From: Dysgonomonas sp. UBA7710
GTDB lineage: Bacteria > Bacteroidota > Bacteroidia > Bacteroidales > Dysgonomonadaceae
Assembly: GCF_002482385.1 (NCBI RefSeq)
Contig: NZ_DLFW01000002.1
Coordinates: 62,001 to 126,000 of the forward strand
Direction of reading: 5' to 3'
Length of the DNA stretch: 64,000 nt
Shown: positions 8,555-16,984 of the stretch, one piece after another
Position numbering within the stretch: the stretch's first letter is position 1
How the letters are laid out: each line of letters opens with the position of its first letter
Position numbers and translations under genes: made by a program
The notes under the pieces: model-generated
What the model saw: the letters and a program-made list of their open reading frames with translations, nothing else
Told to the model about the DNA's origin: nothing
Database searches by the model: none

Positions 8555-9352
8555 TTACTCTTTCAGATGTTCAAAGTTACGGCGTTTCAGTTCGAAATCG
8601 CGTCCAAGATATTTTTCCCTTACGATTTCATTATTCGCCAGTTGTTCCGCTGTTCCCTGAAACAGTACCTTTCCTTCGAATAGCAGGTATGCCCGGTCGG
8701 TAATACTGAGTGTTTCGTCCACATTGTGGTCGGTAATAAGTATTCCGATGTTTTTATATTTGAGCTTGGCTACGATTTCCTGTATATCCTGTACGGCAAT
8801 CGGGTCTACTCCGGCAAAAGGCTCATCGAGCATGATGAATTTAGGGTCTATAGCCAGGCAGCGGGCTATTTCAGAACGCCGGCGTTCACCTCCGGATAAT
8901 CTGTCTCCCAGATTTTTCCTTACTTTCTGTAGTCCGAATTCTTCTATCAGGCTTTCCAGTTTTTCTTTTTGGTAAGCCGCGGAAGTTTTTGTCATTTCCA
9001 GAATAGAACGTATATTGTCTTCTACCGTCATTTTCCGGAAGATAGAAGCTTCCTGCGCCAGGTATCCGATTCCGTTCTGAGCCCGCTTGTACACGGGGAA
9101 TTTTGTTATCTCCTGTTCGTTGAGGAAAATTTTGCCTTCATTCGGCATTACAAGTCCCACGGTCATATAGAAAGTAGTGGTTTTACCCGCCCCGTTAGGG
9201 CCGAGCAAACCTACAATCTCTCCTTGCTTCACGTCTATAGAAACGTGATTGACAACGGTTCTCGATTTATATCGTTTAACCAGGTTTTCGGTACGCAGCA
9301 CCATGTGCTGTTCTTCCTGAATGGCTGTTTCTTCTGTTATTATTTCCTCCAT
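8555..9352 (-). CDS. lptB: LPS export ABC transporter ATP-binding protein LptB
   Basis: A 265-residue ABC ATPase that powers lipopolysaccharide extraction from the inner membrane through LptF/G. It has Walker A (GPNGAGKTT, about 54-62), a Q-loop region (YLAQEASIFR), the signature LSGGERRR, Walker B with D-loop (FIMLDEPFAGVDP) and the switch His (ITDHNV). The E. coli protein is about 241 residues. The extra N-terminal 15-20 residues are acidic, and Met 17 is an alternative start. It follows ilvE by 18 bp. No lptA/C/F/G gene adjoins. Confidence 0.93.
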   Translation of the reverse strand: MEEIITEETAIQEEQHMVLRTENLVKRYKSRTVVNHVSIDVKQGEIVGLLGPNGAGKTTTFYMTVGLVMPNEGKIFLNEQEITKFPVYKRAQNGIGYLAQEASIFRKMTVEDNIRSILEMTKTSAAYQKEKLESLIEEFGLQKVRKNLGDRLSGGERRRSEIARCLAIDPKFIMLDEPFAGVDPIAVQDIQEIVAKLKYKNIGILITDHNVDETLSITDRAYLLFEGKVLFQGTAEQLANNEIVREKYLGRDFELKRRNFEHLKE

Positions 9353-9370
9353 GCCTGTTGATAAGGATAC

Positions 9371-10390
9371 TTACTCCAATATGGTAACCCAGCCGTGTGT
9401 GTCGGGCTCGTCTCCTTGTTGTATTCCTTTCAGTTTATTGTATAATCTTGTGCTTACGGGGCCTGCATTTCCGTCTTTGGATATTACATACGATTTGTTT
9501 TCGTCTATATCGTCTACCCTTAGTATCGGGCTTATAACGGCAGCAGTACCCACTTGCCCCGCTTCTTCGAATGTAGCCAGTTCTTCTTCGGGTACTTGTC
9601 TGCGCTCAACTTTCATCCCCATGTCTTCGGCCAGTTGCATCAGGCTTTTGTTGGTAATGGATGGCAGTATAGATGAAGAAAGAGGGGTGATGTATGTATT
9701 ATTTTTGATTCCGAAGAAATTGGCAGGGCCGCATTCGTCCAGATATTTCTTTTCTTTGGCATCCAGGTACAATACCGCGGAATAGCCCATTTCGTGCGCT
9801 TTATTTCCGGCCACAAGGCTGGCAGCGTAGTTTCCTCCTATTTTTATTGTACCTGTACCCAGTGGTGCAGCGCGGTCAAATCCGCGAAGAATGGCTACAG
9901 GAGTAGGTTTGAATCCTTCTTTGAAGTAAGGTCCCACAGGTGTTACAAACACAAGGAAAAGATATTCATTGGCAGGTTTTACTCCTACCTGCGCACCCAA
10001 ACCTATCAATAAAGGACGGATATATAATGAAGCTCCGCTTCCATAAGGGGGCACGAAGCGTTCATTTAGTTTTACTGCTTTCAGAACGGTTTCTTCAAAT
10101 ACCTCCACGGGCAGTTCGGCCATCATAATACCATGACACGAAGATTGCATGCGCAAAGCATTGTCATGCATTCTGAATATACGGATTTTACCATCTTTGC
10201 CTCTGAATGCTTTTAGTCCTTCGAATGCTTCTTGTCCGTAATGAAGACAGGTTGCGGCCATATGAATGTCAATGGATTCGGATGTGGTCTCGGCAGGTGT
10301 ACTCCATTTACCATCTTTGTAATAACTTCTTACATTGTAGTCTGTCTTCATATATCCGAAAGACAAATTTGACCAGTCTATAGCATTCAT
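9371..10390 (-). CDS. ilvE: Branched-chain amino acid aminotransferase
   Basis: A 339-residue PLP enzyme of fold type IV that transfers the amino group between glutamate and the keto acids of Leu, Ile and Val. The PLP lysine is K183 in GTIKIGGNYAAS. Other family features are CLHYGQEAFEGLKAFR (about 48-63), SLYIRPLLIG (about 121-130), GPANFFGI and the C-terminal GTAAVISPI. Length fits the larger BCAT group. A -7-like box (minus TATTTTTG, 10442-10449) lies about 50 bp upstream. lptB follows closely, so the two may share a transcript despite unrelated roles. Confidence 0.95.
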   Translation of the reverse strand: MNAIDWSNLSFGYMKTDYNVRSYYKDGKWSTPAETTSESIDIHMAATCLHYGQEAFEGLKAFRGKDGKIRIFRMHDNALRMQSSCHGIMMAELPVEVFEETVLKAVKLNERFVPPYGSGASLYIRPLLIGLGAQVGVKPANEYLFLVFVTPVGPYFKEGFKPTPVAILRGFDRAAPLGTGTIKIGGNYAASLVAGNKAHEMGYSAVLYLDAKEKKYLDECGPANFFGIKNNTYITPLSSSILPSITNKSLMQLAEDMGMKVERRQVPEEELATFEEAGQVGTAAVISPILRVDDIDENKSYVISKDGNAGPVSTRLYNKLKGIQQGDEPDTHGWVTILE

Positions 10391-10531
10391 ATCAGTAAAA
10401 GTTTTAGCATCAATAATAATTGATAGGATTGTTTATTCCCACAAAAATACAATTTTCGGTGATATAAGGATTAAAAATTAGTCATTAAGTTTGGCTTTTA
10501 ATGAAAGAAAGTATTTTATATCATTCATTAA

Positions 10532-10713
10532 GAGCCTGTTTAAATTTTATTCGTTTAAATTTTTAGAGCTATTTTTGAGATAGTTTTTTCTTCCTCGAAG
10601 TGATAATAGCGGGCTATTTGAACTGAGAGAATGAAAAAAACAGCCAAAAAGAGACTAAAAATGAACGAAAAAGAATCTATAATAAAATATTTTGGTAAAA
10701 TTTAAACAGGCTC
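10532..10713. mobile_element. MITE-like element, copy 1 (182 bp)
   Basis: This non-coding 182-bp unit begins GAGCCTGTTTAAATTTTA and ends with the exact reverse complement (18/18 bp). TAA stands immediately outside each end (10529-10531, 10714-10716), which looks like a target duplication. Its centre holds an AGCGGGCT core. A relative with GAGTCT ends lies at 38824-39009. Transposition by an IS5-type transposase acting in trans is inference from the TNA target. No transposase gene is in the window. It fills most of the gap between ilvE and the second deformylase gene. Confidence 0.75.
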
Positions 10714-10790
10714 TAAGCCTGCAACTGTCGGTTATGTATTTTCTTGGACGGGCTGTAAGTAGTTTGGGATATGTATCCGGATATTTCCTG

Positions 10791-11426
10791 CTATTTGCTT
10801 CTCTGAAGACTAGCGGCGCCGTCGAATAGCCTGTCAATAAATAAAATACCTTGCAGGTGGTCGAATTCATGCTGAAAGATAATTCCGGTGAAATCACTGC
10901 CCCGTGACTGTCCCGACAATCTTTCTTTTATCAGTTCTCCTTTTTCATTGTAATACTCTACATCTATCCATGCATAACGTTTGGTACTTCCCGATAGATC
11001 GGGAACGGAAAGACACCCGTCTCCTTCAAAACAGATGATTTCGTCGGAATGATTTACGATACGCGGATTGATAGCCACCTGAATAGCTTTATCCGGGCGG
11101 TCTATTCGTGTAAATAAAAATAAATTCCGGCCTACTCCAACTTGGGGAGCCGCAATTCCCACACCTGATTCAACGGCTAAAGTGAGAGTTAATCGTTGAA
11201 TAAAATGCTGCCAGTCTTTGTTAGATGCAATATCTTTTATGTCTATATCAATGCTTTTCTTTCTCAAAAAAAGAGAATCGTCGATGTTGTCTGTCTGGAG
11301 TACTCTGAATGGGGTACCAATGTCATGGCTGTTAGTCAATGTTTTTTCTTTTGTTGTCATATTTTTTATTGAGTTACACGCAGAAAGGGCAATGCTTATC
11401 AGAAGCATATATATAATTTTTTTCAC
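10791..11426 (-). CDS. Peptide deformylase-like lipoprotein
   Basis: A 211-residue protein whose C-terminal two thirds are a peptide deformylase domain: GVGIAAPQVG (88-97), DGCLS (metal ligand Cys 138) and QHEFDH (His 186, Glu 187, His 190). All metal ligands and the catalytic Glu are kept, but the usual EGCLS reads DGCLS with an extra EG before it. The N-terminus is a lipoprotein signal (LLISIALSAC, Cys 17), so the mature protein should sit on the membrane outside the cytoplasm. Formyl-Met substrates there are not obvious, so it may act on other formyl peptides. Single gene, with its 5' side facing the ECF sigma gene. Confidence 0.85.
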   Translation of the reverse strand: MKKIIYMLLISIALSACNSIKNMTTKEKTLTNSHDIGTPFRVLQTDNIDDSLFLRKKSIDIDIKDIASNKDWQHFIQRLTLTLAVESGVGIAAPQVGVGRNLFLFTRIDRPDKAIQVAINPRIVNHSDEIICFEGDGCLSVPDLSGSTKRYAWIDVEYYNEKGELIKERLSGQSRGSDFTGIIFQHEFDHLQGILFIDRLFDGAASLQRSK

Positions 11427-11501
11427 TGCATTATTTGATTGAGATTTGATACAAAGATAGTAAAATGTCAGTTAATAATACAGAGCATACATGAAAAAGC
11501 C

Positions 11502-11696
11502 CCCTGCTGTTAAGTTCTGAATTCTTATATCCTCTTTGTCATGTTGAACGAAGTGAATTGAATTGAAAATCGACGGAGTCAAAATCGCCGAAGCGAAGGC
11601 GAGGCAAACATCTCTTAAACCGAAGGAGATCCTTCGTTCCACTCAGGATGACAGCAGAGAATAACAGAATAAAAGCGGAGAACTTAACAACCCTGC
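11502..11696. repeat. Nested inverted-repeat element flanked by a CCCTGC direct repeat
   Basis: In the 461-bp gap between the deformylase lipoprotein and the sigma gene, TGTTAAGTTCT (11508-11518) is matched by its exact complement (11679-11689). A second inverted pair lies inside, beginning TGTCAT (11537) and ending ATGACA (11653), with relatives GAACGAAG and CTTCGTTC. The direct repeat CCCTGC stands at 11502-11507 and 11691-11696, as a target duplication would. Inside is CGCCGAAGCGAAGGCGAGGC, also present near 910. From 11700 to 11780 follow modules seen inverted near 45.03 kb. No gene is supported in the gap. Confidence 0.55.
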
Positions 11697-11887
11697 CCCG
11701 GAAAGGGACTTACAATGAGGGTAAGAAGTAATAAGTGGAAAAAACTGTATTTCTGTTTACTGCTAACTATTAGCTGATTTACAAAACAATATATCTTGAA
11801 ATATAGACGGAAATAAGAAAAATGTATATTATTTTGTGACGATACGGACTAAATGACGACATATAAATAGAAATGAATCTCTGATAG

Positions 11888-12370
11888 ATGAAACAAACGG
11901 CAAATGTAGATGTGCAGTTTTTGGAAATGGTACGCCAGAATGAAGGTATCATTTACAAAGTCACTTCTTTTTATACCGATACGGAGCATCCGCTGGGAGA
12001 TTTATATCAGGAAGTGGTATTAAACTTATGGAAAGCCTTTCCGTCTTTCAGAGGCGATAGTAAATATTCTACGTGGATATACCGGATTGCCCTGAATACG
12101 TGTATTTCTTTTTACCGGAGGAGTAAAAAGAATATCAGTTATGTGGATATATCGATGGATATACCCGATGTGGTGGATAATAGTGAGGAAATACAGGAGT
12201 TATATAAACTTATAAATCGTCTGGGAAAAATAGAACGGGCTTTGGTGTTGCTTTATCTCGATGACAAATCTTATAAAGAGATTGCCGAGATAACAGGGCT
12301 TACTGTAACCAATGTGGCTACAAAAATAAGTCGTATAAAGGATAAGCTAAGGGATATGTCGAACGAATAA
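11888..12370 (+). CDS. ECF-family RNA polymerase sigma factor
   Basis: A 160-residue sigma-70-family factor of extracytoplasmic-function type. It has region 2 (GDLYQEVVLNLWKAFPSF, about 37-54, then YSTWIYRIALNTCISFYRR) and region 4 with a helix-turn-helix (SYKEIAEITGLTVTNVATK, about 125-143), joined by a short linker and with no region 1 or 3. Such factors switch on a small regulon when a membrane partner releases them. The gene for a four-helix membrane protein starts 11 bp downstream and is the likely partner. The regulon is unknown. The upstream gap contains repeats, so its own promoter is unclear. Confidence 0.9.
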   Translation: MKQTANVDVQFLEMVRQNEGIIYKVTSFYTDTEHPLGDLYQEVVLNLWKAFPSFRGDSKYSTWIYRIALNTCISFYRRSKKNISYVDISMDIPDVVDNSEEIQELYKLINRLGKIERALVLLYLDDKSYKEIAEITGLTVTNVATKISRIKDKLRDMSNE

Positions 12371-12381
12371 AACGAATCATT

Positions 12382-12957
12382 ATGGATTTGGATAATATAA
12401 AGAAAACATGGCAGGAGACGGAGATAAAGCCTACCATAGACAATGAAAAAATACAAAAGATGATTTCTAATGAAGGCCGGAGTGCATTCAATAGCCTTCT
12501 TAGATATGAAAAAATAGGTATCATATTGCTTATAGTATGTATTCCGATGATATTTGCACTCTCTCTTCGCCACACGCCTGTTATTGTATTTTATTTATTT
12601 AGTGTGGTTGTGTTTCTTGTGTGGCAGGTTTATAAATTCAAAAAGTTGAGAAGGATTAATTTGTCGGAGATGGGCATAACGGAAATTTCCAGTCATTTCT
12701 ATTGGTATAGAAAGGTCATATTAAAGGAGTTTGTAGCAGGTTTGGTCTGGTTTATATTTTTCTTTATACTGTTTGGCTATTTCGAATTACTAGATGATTC
12801 GGATTATTTCTACAGACACCTTATTATATTGGTTATTTCAGCATTAATAGGATTGTTTGTTGCCATAATAATATATAAGATGATCTATTGGAATAATATA
12901 AAGAAAATGGAAAACTCTATCAGGGAAATACAGGATTTTGAGGAGGACAACAAGTAA
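12382..12957 (+). CDS. Four-helix membrane protein, probable partner of the ECF sigma factor
   Basis: A 191-residue protein I cannot assign to a named family. About 45 soluble residues at the N-terminus precede four predicted membrane helices (about 47-63, 66-84, 114-134 and 144-165) and a charged C-terminal tail. It starts 11 bp after the sigma gene, so the two are surely co-transcribed. By position and topology (soluble N-terminal part on a membrane anchor) it may be the anti-sigma regulator. It lacks a recognisable zinc anti-sigma (HxxxCxxC) motif and a FecR domain. Function is inference from context. Confidence 0.6.
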   Translation: MDLDNIKKTWQETEIKPTIDNEKIQKMISNEGRSAFNSLLRYEKIGIILLIVCIPMIFALSLRHTPVIVFYLFSVVVFLVWQVYKFKKLRRINLSEMGITEISSHFYWYRKVILKEFVAGLVWFIFFFILFGYFELLDDSDYFYRHLIILVISALIGLFVAIIIYKMIYWNNIKKMENSIREIQDFEEDNK

Positions 12958-13080
12958 ATCGTACAAATCGGCAGCGAAAGATATTTATAATTTCTCTGTC
13001 TTATTTTATCTATACAAATCAGATAACAGGTGCATTATCAGATGAGATAGCTGCACAATAAGAAAATAGCAAAAAGTTGT

Positions 13081-13100
13081 TACCTTTGTTACCTTTTATA
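13081..13100 (+). repeat. Single GTTACCTTTGTTACC repeat fragment
   Basis: This is the complement of the GGTAACAAAGGTAACA module that fills the larger repeat blocks, here in plus orientation upstream of the plus-strand GumN gene. TACCTTTG (13081-13088) matches the Bacteroidales -7 box and lies 76 bp before the start codon. No TTTG is seen at -33. Confidence 0.6.
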
Positions 13101-13163
13101 AACTATAGTCTGATTATAAGTTAAATAGGCCTTTGGTCTTAATTAATCATAAATATATTACAG

Positions 13164-14084
13164 ATGAAAACTATCACATCGGCCATTCTCGCAGTTATAC
13201 TGCTTCTTTCAGTGTCTTTAACTGTTTCGGCGCAGGCAGGAGAAAAATATACCGGGGCTCTTCTCTGGAAAGTGTCCGGGAACGGTCTCTCCAAGCCATC
13301 CTATATTCTGGGTACGCATCATCTTACGCATGTGAGTTTTGTTGATAATATTCAGGGCTTGAGGGATGTTATGACAAATACGCAACAGACTGTGGGTGAG
13401 CTATTGTTGTCGGATGAGGCTGCTATGCAGCAAAAAGTACAGGCGGCAGCAATGATGCCCGCAGGAGAATCTTATTCCAAACTGCTTTCTGCCGAAGATG
13501 CTCAAGCGTTGGATGAGGGGCTGAAATCTTTAATTGGCGCGGGTCTGGATCAATTCGGACAGTTCAAGCCGGGAATGATTTCGATGATATATACCATCAC
13601 GCTTTACACAAAACTTTATCCTGAGTTCAACCCTATGTCACATGAAGCTATCGACTCTTATGTGCAACGGATAGCAAGGGAGAATGGAAAATCGGTCTTA
13701 GGTTTGGAGTCGGTGGATGATCAGATCTATGCTTTATTTGAAGCCGAGCCGCTAAAAGATCAGGCGGAGTCTCTGGTTTGTAGTATCAAAACTCGTGATT
13801 TGGCAAAGGATCAACTGGATAAATTGAATGCTTATTACAAAGCCGGAGATTTGACCAGGATGTACAATCTGGCCTTCAATAACCCGGATGAGCCATGTGA
13901 AGTATCGCAAACTATGCAGAATGCCATAAATAAAGACCGGAATAATAAGTGGGTGGAGAAACTGCCTGCAATAATGAAAGATAACTCTAACCTTATCGCC
14001 GTGGGCGCTTTGCATCTTGCCGGAGAAGAGGGAATCCTGAATCAATTGGCAGCAAAAGGTTATACAGTAGAGCCTGTAAAATAA
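13164..14084 (+). CDS. TraB/GumN family protein
   Basis: A 306-residue exported protein: signal peptide (ILAVILLLSVSLTVSAQA), then a TraB/PrgY/GumN domain beginning LLWKVSGNGLSKPSYILGTHHLTH and ending NLIAVGALHLAGEEGI. The GTHH near the start and GALHLAGEEG near the end are the paired conserved motifs with histidine and glutamate. The family is related to the Tiki metalloproteases, so a periplasmic peptidase role is possible but untested for bacterial members. The gene stands alone, converges on the DUF2752 gene (3 bp apart) and has a repeat-borne -7 box upstream. Confidence 0.88.
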   Translation: MKTITSAILAVILLLSVSLTVSAQAGEKYTGALLWKVSGNGLSKPSYILGTHHLTHVSFVDNIQGLRDVMTNTQQTVGELLLSDEAAMQQKVQAAAMMPAGESYSKLLSAEDAQALDEGLKSLIGAGLDQFGQFKPGMISMIYTITLYTKLYPEFNPMSHEAIDSYVQRIARENGKSVLGLESVDDQIYALFEAEPLKDQAESLVCSIKTRDLAKDQLDKLNAYYKAGDLTRMYNLAFNNPDEPCEVSQTMQNAINKDRNNKWVEKLPAIMKDNSNLIAVGALHLAGEEGILNQLAAKGYTVEPVK

Positions 14085-14086
14085 TA

Positions 14087-14491
14087 TCAGATGAGATTGC
14101 GCCCTATCCAAAACAGGATAATGACAAGCAGAACCGCATATATAGCCTTCCTGCTATAAAGTGATTGTCTGACACGGGGATACTTCTCCTTGCCCCCCAA
14201 ATATTCCAGATAGGTATATGTCAGAATATAGGGGATTGCAACGATTAGTAAAGGATTGCTGGTGAATGCGTCTTTGATCTGCAAGTGGAGTAAATGGTGT
14301 ACTGCCCTTTGTGAGCCGCATCCCGGGCAGTCCAGTCCGGTGATGGTATGGAACGGACATTTGGGGAAAAGGGATGATTCCCCGGGGCTGAACAGATAGT
14401 AAATAATACCACCTGCAACCAGTAATATCGCTATCCCCAGCAAGCGCCGGATATGTATATGTTTCCCGGCAGATGCCTCTCCGTCATCCAT
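14087..14491 (-). CDS. DUF2752 membrane protein
   Basis: A 134-residue protein with three hydrophobic segments (about 15-31, 60-77 and 113-130). Its CPFHTITGLDCPGCGSQRA motif (about 41-59) is the diagnostic cysteine-rich sequence of DUF2752. The function of the family is unknown. The clustered cysteines suggest metal or redox chemistry near the membrane surface, which is inference. It lies 41 bp after the class A PBP gene in the same direction and ends 2 bp from the convergent GumN gene. Confidence 0.85.
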   Translation of the reverse strand: MDDGEASAGKHIHIRRLLGIAILLVAGGIIYYLFSPGESSLFPKCPFHTITGLDCPGCGSQRAVHHLLHLQIKDAFTSNPLLIVAIPYILTYTYLEYLGGKEKYPRVRQSLYSRKAIYAVLLVIILFWIGRNLI

Positions 14492-14532
14492 GTTTTAGGA
14501 ACATATTGGTTGTTAATTGAAAAGGTCTCCTA

Positions 14533-16908
14533 TTATTTGAATATCTTATCGATTCCGACTGTTGGCGATGCATCCGGAATATCTTCGTCGGTTCCTTTGT
14601 CGCAGACGCCATATCCCGGGGCGGGAGCGAACTGGTCGGTCTGCTTATATCCCAGCTTAGGGTTGGCATATACTTTCTTCATGAACAAGCCGAATATAGG
14701 AAGCGCCATTGCAGCACCCTGTCCGTCACTTGTACGGTCGAAATGTATGGAACGGTCTTCACCACCGACCCAGCATCCGGCAGAAAGCTTAGGACTGAAG
14801 CCCATAAACCAGCCATCGGAGTTGTTCTGTGTTGTCCCGGTTTTACCACCCAATGGAGCGGTAATGCCATAGTTGCGTCTTACGCGACCACCTGTTCCCC
14901 CGTCGATTACACCACGGAGCATATCCAGCATTTTTACATAGGTGCCCTCACTGAACACTTCGTCGAGTTTGGCCGTGAAGTTTGCCACTACATTTCCTGA
15001 ACGGTCTTCTATATGTGTCACATAAACAGGGTTAGCTCTTACTCCTTTGTTCGCAAAGGCTGAATAGGCCGCTACCATTTCGGCTACAGTAACCTCCGGT
15101 GTTCCCAAACACATAGCAGGCACGGGATCGATATGTCCGGTAAGCCCGAATGAACGCAGGAAGCGCGCAAATGCATAAGGAGAAGTCCTGTTCATCAGGT
15201 ATGCGGTTACCATATTATCGGAGTTTTGCAGTCCCCATTTTATAGTTACCATTTCCCCGATCTTGGCTGTTCTTATTCCTCTTGGCGGATGTTGGCGTCC
15301 CATTTCGTCGATCAGGACTTGCTGCTCATACTGCATTTGGTCGCAAGGTGTCACGCCCTCTTGCATAGATAATGCATACAGATATGGTTTTATCGTGGAA
15401 CCGACCTGACGGCGTCCCATATTTACCATATCATATTGGAAGAAACGGTAGTCGATACCACCCACATACGCTTTTACATAGCCGGTATGTGTATCCATAG
15501 CCATGAACCCGGCTCGCATAAATCCTTTATGATAACGGACCGAATCCCATGGAGTCATGATTGTGTCTATTTCTCCTCTCCACGAGAATACCTTCATATC
15601 TACCGGTTTCTTAAATTCGGCTAATATTTCTTTCTCCGAAGCTCCGGCCTTCTTCATATTCCGGTAGCGGTCGGTTTGCTTCATCGCCCTATAGAGTAAC
15701 GAATCTACTTGCTTAGATACAGAATAGGAATACGGTGCATAAGAGCGGCCTTTCTTTTCTTTATCGAAGTCCGGTTGCAGTTCTTTGCTCATATGCTCGG
15801 TCATTGCTTCCTCTGCATATTGCTGCATGCGGGAGTCTATGGTAGCATATATTTTAAGTCCGTCAGTTGCCAGATTGTAGGTACTGCCATCCGGCTTTTT
15901 GTTTTTACTGCACCAGCCATACAAGGGATTTGTCTCCCAGTTAAGCGAATCTATAGTAAACTGTTCCTGTTGCCATGAGGCATAATTGGACCTGTCGGGT
16001 TTTTTAGCATTTAGTGTCAGACGCAGATATTCCCTGAAATAAGGGGCTAATCCATCTTTATGATCTACCCGTCTGAAATCCAGTTTGAGAGGAATCAGCT
16101 TCAATGAATCATATTGTTGTTGCGTAATGTAATCGTTCTTACGCATTTGGTCCAATACCACATCCCGTCTGCCTTTTGTGCGCTCGGGTTGCCTTTTCGG
16201 ATTGAAGTAAGACGGGTTTTTACACATGCCGATGAGGGTCGCTGCCTCTTCGATTGTCAGATCTTTCGGCGTTTTGTTAAAATACACCTGTGCTGCCGAT
16301 TGTATTCCCACAGCATTATTTAGGAAGTCGAACTGGTTGAGATAAAGATTTATAATCTCGTCTTTTGTATAATAACGTTCGAGTTTGGCCGCGATAACCC
16401 ATTCGATAGGTTTGCGCAAAAACACACGCACCATCCAGTTCTCCGCCGGAGGAGAGTATAGTTGCTTTGCCAACTGTTGTGTAATGGTACTGCCTCCACC
16501 ACCGCTCGATTGCTGTAGAATAACCGTCTTTACTACGGCACGGGTCAGTGCATAGACATCGATTCCGGAATGCGAATAGAACCGGGCATCTTCGGTGGCA
16601 ACAAGAGCTTGCACCAGATATGGAGAGAGGTCGCTATAATTAGAATAAATGCGGTTGTTTTTGGCTTGCGAATATGTCCCCAGCAATACGGCGTCGGAAG
16701 AATAAATCTGGGAAGCATATTTGTCTATGGGGTTTTCTAATTCTTCCACATCGGGCATGTAACCGACGATGCCTGTGGCGATACAGGTGAACAGGATAAT
16801 AATCAGCGCAATGATGCAGCCGAAAGCTACCCATAGTTTTTTTACTATTTGTTGAGGCGTGTATTTGCTAAGAAATTTCTTTTTCTTCGATTTTGCTTTC
16901 TTATCCAT
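14533..16908 (-). CDS. Bifunctional class A penicillin-binding protein (PBP1A type)
   Basis: A 791-residue enzyme that polymerises and cross-links peptidoglycan. It has a short lysine-rich cytoplasmic tail, one membrane anchor (about 27-50) and a GT51 glycosyltransferase domain with catalytic Glu 106 (TEDARFYSHSG) and TITQQLAKQL (141-150). The transpeptidase domain has STIK (nucleophile Ser 504, Lys 507), SDN (563-565) and KTG (689-691). All active-site motifs are present. A -7-like box (minus TAAATTTG, 16936-16943) lies 27 bp upstream of the start, with repeat block B beyond it. Confidence 0.95.
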   Translation of the reverse strand: MDKKAKSKKKKFLSKYTPQQIVKKLWVAFGCIIALIIILFTCIATGIVGYMPDVEELENPIDKYASQIYSSDAVLLGTYSQAKNNRIYSNYSDLSPYLVQALVATEDARFYSHSGIDVYALTRAVVKTVILQQSSGGGGSTITQQLAKQLYSPPAENWMVRVFLRKPIEWVIAAKLERYYTKDEIINLYLNQFDFLNNAVGIQSAAQVYFNKTPKDLTIEEAATLIGMCKNPSYFNPKRQPERTKGRRDVVLDQMRKNDYITQQQYDSLKLIPLKLDFRRVDHKDGLAPYFREYLRLTLNAKKPDRSNYASWQQEQFTIDSLNWETNPLYGWCSKNKKPDGSTYNLATDGLKIYATIDSRMQQYAEEAMTEHMSKELQPDFDKEKKGRSYAPYSYSVSKQVDSLLYRAMKQTDRYRNMKKAGASEKEILAEFKKPVDMKVFSWRGEIDTIMTPWDSVRYHKGFMRAGFMAMDTHTGYVKAYVGGIDYRFFQYDMVNMGRRQVGSTIKPYLYALSMQEGVTPCDQMQYEQQVLIDEMGRQHPPRGIRTAKIGEMVTIKWGLQNSDNMVTAYLMNRTSPYAFARFLRSFGLTGHIDPVPAMCLGTPEVTVAEMVAAYSAFANKGVRANPVYVTHIEDRSGNVVANFTAKLDEVFSEGTYVKMLDMLRGVIDGGTGGRVRRNYGITAPLGGKTGTTQNNSDGWFMGFSPKLSAGCWVGGEDRSIHFDRTSDGQGAAMALPIFGLFMKKVYANPKLGYKQTDQFAPAPGYGVCDKGTDEDIPDASPTVGIDKIFK

Positions 16909-16984
16909 ATAAAAGGTCTAAATCTAATCAGTTTGCAAATTTAAGTAAAACGTTTTTAATATTGCAGATAAAAATCCTTAAATG

